Shown here in pieces: positions 1 to 10,200 of a stretch of DNA of 20,392 nucleotides. Made by a program: the position numbers and the translations under genes. Source of the stretch: JAVBPB01 sp031549965. Lineage in GTDB: Bacteria; Bacillota; Clostridia; Lachnospirales; Lachnospiraceae. Location: assembly GCA_031549965.1 (NCBI GenBank), contig JAVBPB010000156.1, positions 1 through 20,392 of the forward strand, given 5' to 3'. The notes under the pieces were generated by a model that saw only the letters and a list, made by a program, of their open reading frames with translations, had not been told where the DNA came from and ran no database searches. Each line of letters opens with the position of its first letter. Position 1 is the stretch's first letter.

Positions 1-204
1 ATACAGTAAATTAATTTTTCAAATGAATATGAACATATATGTGTACAATTGTGCAGACCGTCCGAGGAAGCGTTTATGTTTTGTCAAGACTTTGCTTGCA
101 AAGGCTTGTAAAAAACATGCTGAACGAGGGTAAGGCAAACAATTGTACACATATATGTTCATATTCATTTGAAAAATTTCACAGCCTACATTAAGGACTT
201 TTTC
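1..204 (+). repeat. Structured inverted-repeat element, copy A (cut by window start)
   Basis: Perfect 39-bp inverted arms lie at 13-51 and 140-178. Between them is a core that itself folds. Proposed pairs are C62-C63 with G128-G129, tandem G.A at 64-65/126-127, G66-C125, A69-C71 with G119-T121, A76-T82 with A112-T118, C85-G88 with C105-G108, and C90-C95 with G98-G103. The 3' end reads AAGGACTTTTTC (193-204), like the 3' half of a terminator stem; its partner AAAAAGTCCTT would lie just left of the window, as it does in copy B. The core matches the reverse complement of copy B (10487-10706) almost base for base. Being an inverted repeat and being duplicated are seen directly; an RNA role is inferred. 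A palindromic mobile repeat (MITE-like) is the main alternative. Confidence 0.85.
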
Positions 205-392
205 GAGACCAACCTCAACAAAGCTGTGAATAGTAATATGTCAATACTAACTACATATGTTCTTAAAAAGGGGGACTAGCATAATTTCAAAATGTATGCT
301 ATTATAATAAGTAGTTTTTAATTTAAAATCTATTTTTATAATTTTATCTAATGAATGGTTCTAGTTTCCACTTCAAGAAAGGACACGATATA

Positions 393-2978
393 ATGAAAAA
401 CAATCGAATTAGCTTAATGACAGCAGGTGCATCTACGGTTATTTTCCTTGCATTGCTTTTTACCATATTTTCTATTTATTCTTCATCCTATATAGCATAT
501 CAGGCTAAGGTAATGTATGAACACCCATATCCTGTAAAGAATGCCACTGAAGTTATGCGTACCCGTTTATCAGAAATGAAGTTATATTTTCCAAGCTTAC
601 TTGCAGCAAATTACAATAATTCTGATGAAATAATTCAACTACTAAAACTAAGAGATAAAAGACAAGATAACTCTTTAGAAATTATTAGCAGACTTTATCT
701 TGGTTCTCAAAATGACGTTGTGGAACTTACCAATGCATTAAAAAAGGTACGTCAGGCAAGAATAAGGGCTGTTGAAGCTTGTTCAGGTAATGATTCTCTT
801 GAAGAAATTATTGCATATGTTGAGAGAGAAGTTAACCCTTACAGTAATGCCGTTGATAATGTGCTAATTAGAATTGGTGATACCGTTAATAAAAGGGTGC
901 GATTTATTGGTGAGACAGCTCAACAAACCCAAGCAACTTCAACCATCGGAGCAATAGTTTTATGTGCACTGATAATTGCATTGGTTATATTTACTAATAT
1001 TAACGAACGTAAAAAAAATCAGGCTATAGCATATAGAGAACGATTATTTGATTTAGTTGCAAATAATATTGATGATGTTTTCTTTATATATAATTTTCCT
1101 GACAAACGCACTGAATATGTCAGTGAAAATAGTATGAGAATTTTAGATATTGATAAAAGCTATTTCTATAACGATACTCTTTACATAAAAAATTATTTAG
1201 ATCCTGATTCAAAAGAACTTCTTGATTCATTATTGCTTAATGGTTCATTGCTTAATAATGCTGAATGTGATTTAAAATATAAAAAAGACAATCTTTCTCT
1301 TAGTTTAAAAATACGAATTTATCCAATTTTAAATGGAAATAAGATTCAACGCTACATTGCTGTTTTATCTGACCAAACAAAAATAATTGAGCATCAAAAA
1401 ACATTAAGTGATGCTTTAATTAGTGCACAAAACGCCAATAATGCCAAACGAAACTTTCTTTCTCGTATGTCCCATGAAATACGTACGCCAATGAATACCA
1501 TTATTGGAATGACTTCTATTGCTTTTAAGCATATTGACGATTTATCATATGTTGAGAATTGCCTCAAAAAAATCACTTATTCCTCAGGTCATCTTCTGGC
1601 TTTAATTAATGACATATTAGATATGTCAAAAATTGAGGATAATAAACTATCAATTACAAATGAATTGTTTGATTTGAGAAAACTAGTTGAATCAGTAACA
1701 ACTATTATATATCCTCAAACTGCTGACAAGAAGCAAAATTTTGAAGTCACTGTATCTGGGCTGATTGATGAAAAGTTAATCGGTGACTCTCTTAGAGTTA
1801 ATCAGATATTAATTAACCTACTTTCTAATGCTGTTAAGTTTACTCCTCAAAGTGGTCAAATTAGATTGGAAATTATTAAGCTTAGAGAAAACAATAATCA
1901 GGTATATTTACGATTTGTAGTTCGTGATACTGGTATTGGAATGAGTGAAGAATTTTTAGGTCGCTTGTATTCCCCATTTGAGCAGGCAGATAATTCAATA
2001 GCTCAAAAATATGGTGGTTCAGGGCTTGGTATGTCTATTACGAAAAATTTAGTTTCCCTTATGAATGGTACTATCTCAGTTAGTAGTAAGGAAGGCAGTG
2101 GAACTGAATTTGTTGTAGAACTGCCTTTTGAACTATCAGAGCATAAAAAAACTCAAAGTCAAGAGTTTAACCATTTAAATGTTCTTATTGTGGATGATGA
2201 TAAAAATACTTGTGAACATGCAACTATTGTTATGGAACAAATTGGTCTACATGCAAGCTGGGTATGTAGCGGACGTGAAGCAATTACTAGTGTAAAGAAT
2301 GCTCATGATATGGGTAAAGACTTTGATGTTTGCTTTATTGACTGGTGTATGCCAGAAATGGATGGTATTGAAACCACAAGAAATATAAGAAATATTATTG
2401 GTACTGAGACTCTTATTATTATTATAAGTGCTTTTGACTGGAGTGATATCGAAAGTGAAGCCAGAGAAGCCGGTGCTAATGCCTTTATTTCTAAACCACT
2501 TTTTGCTTCTTCAATCTCTACTGCACTTAACACTGTTTCATGGTCAAAACATGCAGTGGTTACAAATGAAACGTCTGATAATATGTTATACAATTTTAAT
2601 GGCAAGAAGATATTATTAGCTGAGGATAATATTATTAATCAAGAAATTGCTATTATTCTTTTAAATGATGTAGGAATAGTAGTTGAGTGTGCTGAAAACG
2701 GCGAAGAGGCCCTTCAAATGTTTGAAAAGTCAAAAGAAGGAGAATATTCAATGATTCTCATGGATATCCAGATGCCCAAAATGAATGGCTATGAAGCAGC
2801 TAGAGCAATTCGTAAGTCCATGCATAAAGTAGCCAAGACTATACCTATTATTGCTATGACAGCTAATGCATTTAATGATGATGTTACTGCGGCATTAGAG
2901 TCTGGTATGAATGGGCATATTTCTAAACCAATTGACGTTGATATACTTTATAGTACTGTGGCTTCTTATATTGTGTAG
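393..2978 (+). CDS. Membrane-bound hybrid sensor histidine kinase (PAS-HisKA-HATPase-REC-REC)
   Basis: A sensor kinase of 861 residues. Order of parts: membrane segment about 9-31, an extracellular helical region to about 180, a second membrane segment about 182-204, a PAS-like region about 215-335, HisKA with MSHEIRTPMN (His361), a HATPase_c domain with DTGIGM (Asp512) and GGSGLGMSI, then two receiver domains with phospho-acceptor Asp650 (FIDWCMPEMDG) and Asp791 (LMDIQMPKMNG). There is no HPt domain, so phosphate must pass to a separate HPt or be handled internally. I chose the ATG at 393 because AAAGGA lies 9 nt before it; the in-frame ATG at 351 has no ribosome site. TATAAT at 303-308 is a possible -10 box, but I see no matching -35. 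The signal sensed is unknown. The architecture is the same as the broken kinase at the right end of the window. Confidence 0.93.
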   Translation: MKNNRISLMTAGASTVIFLALLFTIFSIYSSSYIAYQAKVMYEHPYPVKNATEVMRTRLSEMKLYFPSLLAANYNNSDEIIQLLKLRDKRQDNSLEIISRLYLGSQNDVVELTNALKKVRQARIRAVEACSGNDSLEEIIAYVEREVNPYSNAVDNVLIRIGDTVNKRVRFIGETAQQTQATSTIGAIVLCALIIALVIFTNINERKKNQAIAYRERLFDLVANNIDDVFFIYNFPDKRTEYVSENSMRILDIDKSYFYNDTLYIKNYLDPDSKELLDSLLLNGSLLNNAECDLKYKKDNLSLSLKIRIYPILNGNKIQRYIAVLSDQTKIIEHQKTLSDALISAQNANNAKRNFLSRMSHEIRTPMNTIIGMTSIAFKHIDDLSYVENCLKKITYSSGHLLALINDILDMSKIEDNKLSITNELFDLRKLVESVTTIIYPQTADKKQNFEVTVSGLIDEKLIGDSLRVNQILINLLSNAVKFTPQSGQIRLEIIKLRENNNQVYLRFVVRDTGIGMSEEFLGRLYSPFEQADNSIAQKYGGSGLGMSITKNLVSLMNGTISVSSKEGSGTEFVVELPFELSEHKKTQSQEFNHLNVLIVDDDKNTCEHATIVMEQIGLHASWVCSGREAITSVKNAHDMGKDFDVCFIDWCMPEMDGIETTRNIRNIIGTETLIIIISAFDWSDIESEAREAGANAFISKPLFASSISTALNTVSWSKHAVVTNETSDNMLYNFNGKKILLAEDNIINQEIAIILLNDVGIVVECAENGEEALQMFEKSKEGEYSMILMDIQMPKMNGYEAARAIRKSMHKVAKTIPIIAMTANAFNDDVTAALESGMNGHISKPIDVDILYSTVASYIV

Positions 2979-3075
2979 TGATTTACCTTAAGTGGAGGCG
3001 ACTGAAATTTATCTATAAAATTTTTTTGGGAACTTATTATCTTTTATAATTGTATATATAGAGAAAGGAGTAATT

Positions 3076-3597
3076 ATGGCTGAAATATATACTTTTGAAG
3101 AAGCCGTAGATAAATATGGAAATAGTGTTTTAAAAACTGCATATATTTATCTGCGTGACAGAGATAAAGCCGATGACATTTATCAGGAAGTATTTATTAA
3201 ATTATATACTCATAAGGTACAATTTGAAAGTAATGAACATTTAAAGGCATGGTTACTGCGTGTTACTATTAATGCTTCAATTAATTATTTAAAGTCTCAT
3301 TGGCATAAGAAAACTGTGGAATATGAACCAAATGAAATGATTCCTAATTCTGATAATACAGAATCTACAGTTTGTAAGGCGGAAGAAGTAACTCAGATTT
3401 TAAACGCCGTTATGTCATTAAAAATACAATTTAGAGAGGTTATTTTGTTATATTATTATGAAGAATATACTATACCTGAAATTTCACAAATACTTAATAC
3501 CCCTGAAGGTACAGTAAAAACAAGATTAATGCGTGCTAAGGATAAACTCAAAAAAATATTGAAAGGAGGCTATTTTAGTGATGAAAATGTCTATTGA
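3076..3597 (+). CDS. ECF-type RNA polymerase sigma factor
   Basis: A 173-residue protein of the sigma-70 extracytoplasmic-function class, which redirects RNA polymerase to a small regulon. Region 2 is seen at about residues 11-78 (DKADDIYQEVFIKLY, then AWLLRVTINASINYLKS) and region 4 at about 105-163, with a helix-turn-helix in YTIPEISQILNTPEGTVKTR. There is no region 3 or C-terminal extension, as expected for the group. AAAGGAG precedes the ATG. The 3' end overlaps the next gene by 20 nt, typical of sigma/anti-sigma pairs. Upstream lie GGAAC (3029-3033), which resembles ECF -35 elements, and TATAAT (3045-3050); autoregulation is possible but no ECF -10 motif is clear. The ECF subgroup cannot be assigned by eye. 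Confidence 0.93.
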   Translation: MAEIYTFEEAVDKYGNSVLKTAYIYLRDRDKADDIYQEVFIKLYTHKVQFESNEHLKAWLLRVTINASINYLKSHWHKKTVEYEPNEMIPNSDNTESTVCKAEEVTQILNAVMSLKIQFREVILLYYYEEYTIPEISQILNTPEGTVKTRLMRAKDKLKKILKGGYFSDENVY

Positions 3598-4462
3598 TGA
3601 TCAATTAAAAGATGAATTGGATATGATTAGTGTAAGTGATAAGAATAAGCATGAGTTGTTGGAAAAGTGTAGAAAATTAAATAGAGAATCTTTAGATAAT
3701 AGCCTTCAAAATAAACAAAACCTGTTTAAAAAGCCTGTTTACAGATTTATTCCTTGGTCACTTGCTGCGTGCATAGCACTAGTTTTATTAATTAATCAAA
3801 CTAACATTTTTTCAAATATATATCATTCTTATGAGTCTGATACTGCTAATGAGCTTGCTATGGAAACTACCGCAGCTAGTTTTAATGAAAGCTCAGAAAT
3901 TAGTGAAACTGAAGCTTTAATGGTTTTAGAAGATGGTACCTGTTTGGATACTACTATTACTAAAGATGCTTATGTGGAAAGTTTCGATGTCTCATCAAAT
4001 AATTCAAGTGACAATTCTGGAAATATTAATCAGAGTCAAAACAATTTTTCTGAATCAGAAGCTTATGGTACTGTATTGAATGAAGATGCACTTAATGATT
4101 TGTCTAACAGGGACTATAATAATGTTTTATATGAAGAAGATATAAAAAACAGTAATTATATTGCTACCGGATCTATTAATTCATTTGAAGAAATTGGTGA
4201 TGGCAAGGTAAATATTAATGCAAGTGTCACTACTTTTAAGCAAAACATTGACAATGAATTTCCAGATGACCAAATTATTAATTTTACTGTTTCTAAAGAT
4301 AAGTTTAATGATATTTCATTATCCGGTTTAAATTATTTATTTATTTTAAAATATGAAGATAATAGCTATATTACGGATGATATTCAAAAACCAATTATTG
4401 TTGACTCTGATAATGTTAATTTATTAGATCATATTTCTTCTTTGGTTTTAACGGTTTGGTAA
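3578..4462 (+). CDS. Single-pass membrane protein, probable anti-sigma factor
   Basis: A 294-residue protein, probably the membrane partner that holds the upstream sigma factor inactive. The first 55 residues are charged and cytoplasmic in character. One membrane segment follows at about 57-79 (FIPWSLAACIALVLLINQ). Then comes a long, low-complexity outside stretch rich in Ser, Asn, Asp and Glu (about 80-190), and a C-terminal region of about 100 residues that I do not recognise. The zinc anti-sigma motif HxxxCxxC is absent, so this is not a classical ZAS protein. AAAGGAGG (3562-3569) serves either the GTG at 3578 (8 nt) or the ATG at 3581 (11 nt). The anti-sigma role rests on the 20-nt overlap and topology, not on a recognised domain. 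Confidence 0.75.
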   Translation: MMKMSIDDQLKDELDMISVSDKNKHELLEKCRKLNRESLDNSLQNKQNLFKKPVYRFIPWSLAACIALVLLINQTNIFSNIYHSYESDTANELAMETTAASFNESSEISETEALMVLEDGTCLDTTITKDAYVESFDVSSNNSSDNSGNINQSQNNFSESEAYGTVLNEDALNDLSNRDYNNVLYEEDIKNSNYIATGSINSFEEIGDGKVNINASVTTFKQNIDNEFPDDQIINFTVSKDKFNDISLSGLNYLFILKYEDNSYITDDIQKPIIVDSDNVNLLDHISSLVLTVW

Positions 4463-4474
4463 AATAGTAATTAC

Positions 4475-4510
4475 AGTCCCTCAGAAGCCATTTTATGGCT
4501 TTGGGGGACT
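4475..4510 (+). terminator. Intrinsic terminator after the sigma/anti-sigma pair
   Basis: The arms AGTCCC-TCA-GAAGCCA and TGGCTTT-GGG-GGACT pair around a TTTTA loop. A T-rich tract (TTTGTAATATTTTT) follows. It lies 13 nt after the anti-sigma stop codon, and would also separate it from the minus-strand genes to the right. Confidence 0.8.
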
Positions 4511-4521
4511 TTGTAATATTT

Positions 4522-4626
4522 TTACGCTTCAAGTATTAAAGTAAATGGCCCATCATTTATCAAATTTATTTTCATATCAGCTCCAAATAAGCCATGGGAT
4601 ACTTTTTTAATTAACTCTTTGTAATA
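4522..4626 (-). pseudogene. dtd: C-terminal remnant of D-aminoacyl-tRNA deacylase
   Basis: Read on the minus strand, 34 codons end in FGADMKINLINDGPFTLILE and a TAA stop. This closely resembles the conserved C-terminus of D-aminoacyl-tRNA deacylase (DTD), which hydrolyses D-amino acids from mischarged tRNA; the family's usual ending is of the form FGAxMxVxLxNDGPVT. The frame is closed by a TAG directly upstream (4627-4629), and the other roughly 110 residues of a normal DTD, including the active-site segment, are absent. No start codon or close ribosome site serves the fragment. It sits just downstream of topB on the same strand, so it is probably what remains of a former topB-dtd neighbourhood. 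Assignment is from remembered family sequence, not a search. Confidence 0.7.
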
Positions 4627-4678
4627 CTATTTTCTATTTATTTCCTCCTCTTTTCTAACTACTACCACAAAGTAATTT

Positions 4679-6844
4679 TTAATTATTTATGTTATTTTCA
4701 TTTGAAAGCTTAGAAAGTGCAATAGCAAAAGCATTATTAAGTGGTTCTTCCTCTTTTTTACTTTGATTGCTTAAATACTTTGTAACTTCCTTCTTTGAAA
4801 GCTTTCCTCCCTCATTTTCTTTCCTCTTTTTAAAGCTTGAAAGATTTTCCCTATGACCACAACTACATGTAAAATACTGCTTTTCTCCTTCACCTTGAAG
4901 TAATAACTTTTTGTGACATTGAGGGCATCTTGAATTGGTAATTCTTTCTGTGTTTTTCCTATAACCACAATCCCTATCCTGACATACTAACATTTTTCCA
5001 GTTTTACTATTAACGCTTAATAAAAACTTACCACATTCCGGACATCTTTTTCCTGTTATATTATCATGCTTAAATGTATTTTGACTTAACTTTATTTCCT
5101 CTATAATTGTGCCTGTATACTTCTCTATGTCTCTTATAAAGTCATCCTTTTTTAGAATGCCTTTTGAAATTTTTAATAGCTTTTCTTCCCACTTTGCTGT
5201 AAGTTCAGGTGTTTTTAAATCCTTTGGAACAAGTTCTAATAACTGTTTTCCCTTTTTAGTTATTAGAATATTATTACCATGTTTTTCAATATAAAAACTA
5301 TTAAATATTTTCTCAATAATATCTGCTCTTGTGGCAACTGTCCCAAGATTACCCTGTTCCATTGCTGATAATAATGTTCCTTCATTGTAAGGCATTGGTG
5401 GCTTAGTTTTGCCGTCTGTGATTTTAAGATTTGAAAATAAAACTTTTTCTCCCTTTTGAATACTCGGAAGAATTTGCTCTTTTAGTTCTTCATCCGTATC
5501 GTCTTCAACAATATTTTCATAAATGACTTTAAATCCCTGAGACTTAATAACCTTTCCTTTGGCTACAAAAACTTCACCTAATACTTCTAATTTTATCATT
5601 GTCTGTTCATATTCAAACGGCGGATATAAAACTGCCAAAAAACGTTTCACAACCATATCATATATTTTATACTCATCAACACTTAATTGATTAATGGATA
5701 CTCCTTGCTCGGTTGGAATAATAGCATGATGATCTGTAACCTTTTGATTATCAACAAACTGACTAGATCCTTTTATTTCTCCATTTAATAAAAGTTTTGC
5801 AAACTTTCCATAATGACTTGAAGGAAGTGCTTTAATTCTTTCTTTTAATGTAGAAACCATGTCAGAAGTAATATACCTTGAATCAGTTCTTGGATAGGTT
5901 AAAACCTTATGATTCTCATATAAACGTTGCATAATGTTTAAAGTCTCTTTAGCAGAAAAACCAAAACGTTTATTAGCCTCCCTTTGTAATTCTGTTAAAT
6001 CATATAGAGGCTTTGAGTATATTTTTTTAAATGATTTATTTACATCTATTACTACAGCTTTTTCTTTTTTATCATTAAGTAAGTCAATAATCTGTTTAAC
6101 TTTTTCTTTTTGAAAACTTCTGTAGCTTCCAGTGGTTTTTTCTTGCCATGTAAATTTTAATCCATTTCCAATTGCTTCTATTCCATAAAATGGAGTTTCT
6201 TTAAAATTTTTAATTTCTTCTTCCCTCTTTTGGATTAAGGCTACTGTGGGCGTTTGTACTCTTCCACAAGATAACTGTGCATTAAATTTACAAGTAAGTG
6301 CTCTTGTAGCATTAATTCCAACTAACCAATCAGCCTCGGCTCTTGATGCTGCTGAGGCGTATAGATGTTCATATTCTTTTCCATTTTTTAAATTCTTAAA
6401 ACCATCTTTTATAGCTTTATCTGTTACAGAAGATATCCATAAACGTTTAATAGGTTTATTTATTTTAGCTTTTTCAATAATCCATCTTGCAACAAGTTCC
6501 CCTTCTCTTCCTGCATCTGTCGCTATTATTACTTCTGTAACATCTGGACGTTTTAGGGCATTTTTTACTACGCTATATTGCTTACTTGTTTGTTTAATTA
6601 CTACTAATTCCATTTCTTTAGGTATCATAGGAAGATGTTCCATCTCCCATTTTTGATATTTTGTATCATAGATTTCTGGATCTGCAAGAGTAACCAAATG
6701 ACCTAATGCCCATGTTACTATATATTCTTTATTTGTAAGGCAACCTATTTCTTTTTGATTACAGTTCAATACTCTTGCGATATCTCTTGCTACAGATGGT
6801 TTTTCTGCTAATATAAGTTTTTTCGTTAATTTTTCTTGTGCCAC
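4679..6844 (-). CDS. topB: DNA topoisomerase III (type IA)
   Basis: A 721-residue type IA topoisomerase, which cuts one DNA strand through a tyrosine ester and passes the other through, helping to unlink replicated or recombining DNA. The TOPRIM domain at the N-terminus has Glu14 (LAEKPSVARD) and the metal-binding DAGREGE (110-116). The active-site tyrosine is Tyr317 in VLTYPRTDSRY. GRVQTPTVALI and the late core motif MEQGNLGTVATRADIIEKI are present. The C-terminus carries two cysteine clusters of zinc-ribbon type (CPECGKFLL...CQDRDCGY and CPQCHKKLL...CSCGH) and then a charged tail. The start is GTG with AAGGAGT 7 nt upstream. A good promoter lies at 6919-6947. Length and zinc motifs fit a housekeeping copy, though mobile elements also carry topB homologues. 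Confidence 0.96.
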   Translation of the reverse strand: MAQEKLTKKLILAEKPSVARDIARVLNCNQKEIGCLTNKEYIVTWALGHLVTLADPEIYDTKYQKWEMEHLPMIPKEMELVVIKQTSKQYSVVKNALKRPDVTEVIIATDAGREGELVARWIIEKAKINKPIKRLWISSVTDKAIKDGFKNLKNGKEYEHLYASAASRAEADWLVGINATRALTCKFNAQLSCGRVQTPTVALIQKREEEIKNFKETPFYGIEAIGNGLKFTWQEKTTGSYRSFQKEKVKQIIDLLNDKKEKAVVIDVNKSFKKIYSKPLYDLTELQREANKRFGFSAKETLNIMQRLYENHKVLTYPRTDSRYITSDMVSTLKERIKALPSSHYGKFAKLLLNGEIKGSSQFVDNQKVTDHHAIIPTEQGVSINQLSVDEYKIYDMVVKRFLAVLYPPFEYEQTMIKLEVLGEVFVAKGKVIKSQGFKVIYENIVEDDTDEELKEQILPSIQKGEKVLFSNLKITDGKTKPPMPYNEGTLLSAMEQGNLGTVATRADIIEKIFNSFYIEKHGNNILITKKGKQLLELVPKDLKTPELTAKWEEKLLKISKGILKKDDFIRDIEKYTGTIIEEIKLSQNTFKHDNITGKRCPECGKFLLSVNSKTGKMLVCQDRDCGYRKNTERITNSRCPQCHKKLLLQGEGEKQYFTCSCGHRENLSSFKKRKENEGGKLSKKEVTKYLSNQSKKEEEPLNNAFAIALSKLSNENNINN

Positions 6845-6918
6845 TTTTCTTACTCCTTTAAGATTTATTATAACTATGTATGATAATCTACAAAATTTAA
6901 AAGTTATTTATGTCTTAT

Positions 6919-6947
6919 ATTATAAAGTAGCTTACAAAGTATGTCCA
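6919..6947 (-). promoter_or_regulatory. Sigma-A type promoter of topB
   Basis: On the minus strand, TGGACA (6942-6947) and TATAAT (6919-6924) are separated by exactly 17 nt. They lie about 75 nt before the GTG start of topB. The -10 is perfect and the -35 differs from TTGACA at one base. Confidence 0.7.
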
Positions 6948-7012
6948 GTTTATTTATAATTATAAACTATACCTTTTGAATTTCAACTTTGCCTCAACAA
7001 ACTATAATCCCC

Positions 7013-7151
7013 AAGAGGCGTCTTATTATACTGTGAAAGTTATTTTATGCCTTGGAGGGATTGAGACTATAATTTAATCAAATTAGATTATTTATAGACT
7101 CTTAGAATGCTTGGCATATTTAGCTTTTCACAGCGTAATAAGACGCCTCTT
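7013..7151. repeat. 139-bp long hairpin between the pullulanase gene and topB
   Basis: The outer arms AAGAGGCGTCTTATTA...CTGTGAAA (7013-7038) and their complement (7125-7151) match over about 25 bp with two adjacent mismatches. Pairing continues inward, less perfectly, through TATGCC/GGCATA and GAGACTATAA/TTTATAGACTC to a small apex near 7080. It lacks a terminal T-run, so it is not an ordinary terminator. It shares no core sequence with the elements at 1-204 and 10487-10706. Either a MITE-like repeat or a structured RNA would fit. The rest of this 385-bp gap (6845-7229) holds the topB promoter and otherwise nothing I can name. Confidence 0.7.
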
Positions 7152-7229
7152 AGAGGTGTGTAAACTAAAAGATTAGATTCTTAGCTTACGTAATTTATTT
7201 GTAGGTCGAATAAATGAGGATTTCTAAAA

Positions 7230-10200
7230 TTATTTAGCTGGTGTAACTATATATTTTGCACCTGAATCACCTTGTTTATATGTAACTACAAGGTTTACTT
7301 TTTGGCTTGCTGTAAATATAGCATTTCCATCGGTATCTTTGCTTAAACCATCCACTGCAAAGTTATATGATGACCCCCAACCTAGTCTGGTACCATTTTC
7401 AACTACTTTGAATTTTAATGTTGTGCCAGATGGGATGTTTTTTATTACTATTGCATGGCTTCCATCTGCTTGACGGGTCATTTCATTTATTGCTGGATTC
7501 CATGAACCTCCAAGAATTGTTTGGTTGTCGCCTGCTATGTTATAAACTGTGTTATTTGCATTTGTTTCAGCAATTTTGTTTGTTAAAATATATTTTCCAG
7601 ATGAATCTCCTGGTCTGTATGTGATTGTAAGGTCTGATTCATTTGCAACAGTTATTACAGCATTGCCGTCTGTATCTTTAGCTAAACCATCTACTGCAAA
7701 TGTGCTTGTGTTCCATCCAAGGCTTGATCCATTTTCAACTATTTTAAATTTAAGGGTTGTGCCTGCTGGGACACTATTGAATGTAACTGCATAGCTTCCA
7801 TCTGGCTGAATCATCATTTCATTTGAAGCTGGATTCCATTGTGAACCAAATACTGATTGGTTATCTCCTGTAAGATTGTATGTAGTATTATTTACAAGTG
7901 CATATGGAACTTCTCCTTGATACCCTTTATTTCCTGCTGATGTAAAGCTTGATTTATCTACTAATATTAATGCACTTCTTGGAGCAATTTTTACAGTTGA
8001 ACCAGTCATTGTTCCAAGAGAAATTACGCCTGCTCTGTCTTTATCTGCAACAATTACCCATTCAGTTGGAGTTTGCCCTGATGCTACAGTTAAATTTATG
8101 CTTTGCTCTGTAGGTGTTGAGTTCATAATAACTGCAACTGTTTTCCATTCATTTTGAGCAGTATTTTGCATTGTATATCCAACTAATCCTTCAACTGATT
8201 CATTAGAAAAACGCATTGTTTGAATAGCCGTATTAGATGCATCTCTAAAAGGTGAATATGCTTTATTTAATCTTGCTAGACCTTTGTAGTAATTAGTTAA
8301 GTTTTTAAATGTTTCAATTCTTGACCAGTCAAGTTGGTTTAATTCATTACTTGATTGGTAACTATTACCTTCACCATATTTTGTTCTTGCAAATTCTTCT
8401 CCTGCTTGGAAGAATGTTGCTCCTTGTGATGTAAAGATTCCTACTGCTGCCATTTTATTCATTGCTTCAAGTTCAGCATTAAATTTGTTGTAGTAGTCTG
8501 TTTTGTTAGTTGAACCAACTAATTTATCCCATAATGACCAGTTATCATGTGCTGATGTATATGTTATTGAATCTGAAGGAGATTTTGCCCATTCACCAAC
8601 ATTTCCTTTTATTGCATTTATTAAATTACTGTCTGATGTTGCACCTGTTCTGTTTGAATATTGAACAAATCCAGATTCAGAAATATTAAATACACTACCC
8701 TTTAATGTATCACGGATATCATTGTTAAATATTGCTATTCCATTTACTAATTTAGACACATTTGATTTGTTTGCAGGATATACTCCCTTACTTTGATTCA
8801 TGCCATTACTTCCTGCATCCCAAGGTTCTCCATATAATATAACATTACTAAGTCCTTCTTTGTCAAGTGCATATCTTATAGCATTCATCGTATCTGTATC
8901 GTGTAATCCCATTAAGTCGAATCTAAATCCATCTATATGGTATTCTTTTGCCCAATAAAGAATTGAGTCTACCATATATTTTCTAAACATTGCATTTTCA
9001 CTTGCTGTTTCATTTCCACAATCAGAACCATTTAAGAAGTTTCCATTTGAATCTGTTCTGTAGTAATATTTTGGAACTGTTAAATTAAACCATGAGTTAG
9101 TTGTTGCTGCTGTATGATTATATACTACGTCCATTACAATGCCAATACCTGCGTTATGAAGGGATTGTACCATTTGTTTGTATTCTATAATTCTTGTTGC
9201 TGGGTTTGCTGGATTTGATGAAAATGAACCTTCTGGTACATTATAGTTTTTAGGGTTATAATTCCAGTTGTATGCAGTTGAATATTCATCATTATCAGCA
9301 TCTTGTACTGGTAAAATATGTACATAGTTTATTCCAAGCCATTTTAAATAGTTAACTCCTGTTGGTGTTTGACCTGCACCATATAAAGTTGTATTATTTT
9401 CTGTAAATGCAAGATATTTACCTCTGTTATTTGCACTTATTCCAGAATTTGGGTCATATGAAAAGTCTTTAACGTGAGTTTCCCAAATGATTGCATCTGT
9501 TATTTTAGCTTGAGTTACATTTCTGTCACTGCTCCATCCTGATGGATTGGTGTTTGAAAGGTTGAGTATAGCTCCTCTATTGCCGTTTAATCCAACTGCT
9601 TTAGCATAGATATCAACTGTTTCTTGTTTAACTCCATTTGTTGTAACTGCGTATGTATAGTATTTTCCATTTAAATCTCCTGTCTTTTTAAATGTCCATA
9701 CCCCATTACTTGCATCTTTTGTCATTGCATCTGTTGATGTAGCACTTCCGCCAGTACCTTGACTATATATTTTTAATTCTACAGAAGTTGCTGTTGGAGC
9801 CCATACTTTAAATGTTGTTGCACTTGTTGTGTATGTTGCTCCTAAATCATTTCCTGTGTATGCATAAACGTCTAAAGAATTGTTAATTGTTGTTAATTCG
9901 TAGTTTCCCTGACTATCTCCCTCTTTGTATGTAATTGTCAGGTTTGAGTTTTTTGCAATGTTAATTACTGCGTTTCCATTTGAATCTGTGCTTAAGCCTG
10001 AAACTGAAAAGTTTTTTCCATTCCAGCCTGTTGTAGTTCCGTCTTCTACAATTTTAAAAGTTAAATTTGTTCCTGCTGGTATGTTTCTGAATGTTATGGA
10101 ATGCTTTCCATCTGAGTTTAAAGTCATTTGATTTGATTGTGGGTTCCATGATGAACCAAATACACTAATATTGTCCCCGGCAATATTGTAAACATGGGAT

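Noticed and set aside
351..392. Upstream ATG for the first hybrid kinase
   Set aside because: There is no ribosome binding site before 351, while the ATG at 393 has AAAGGA at good spacing and starts just before the membrane segment.
6246..6656. 136-codon plus-strand reading frame
   Set aside because: It lies wholly antisense within the conserved topB coding sequence and has no ribosome site or recognisable motif.
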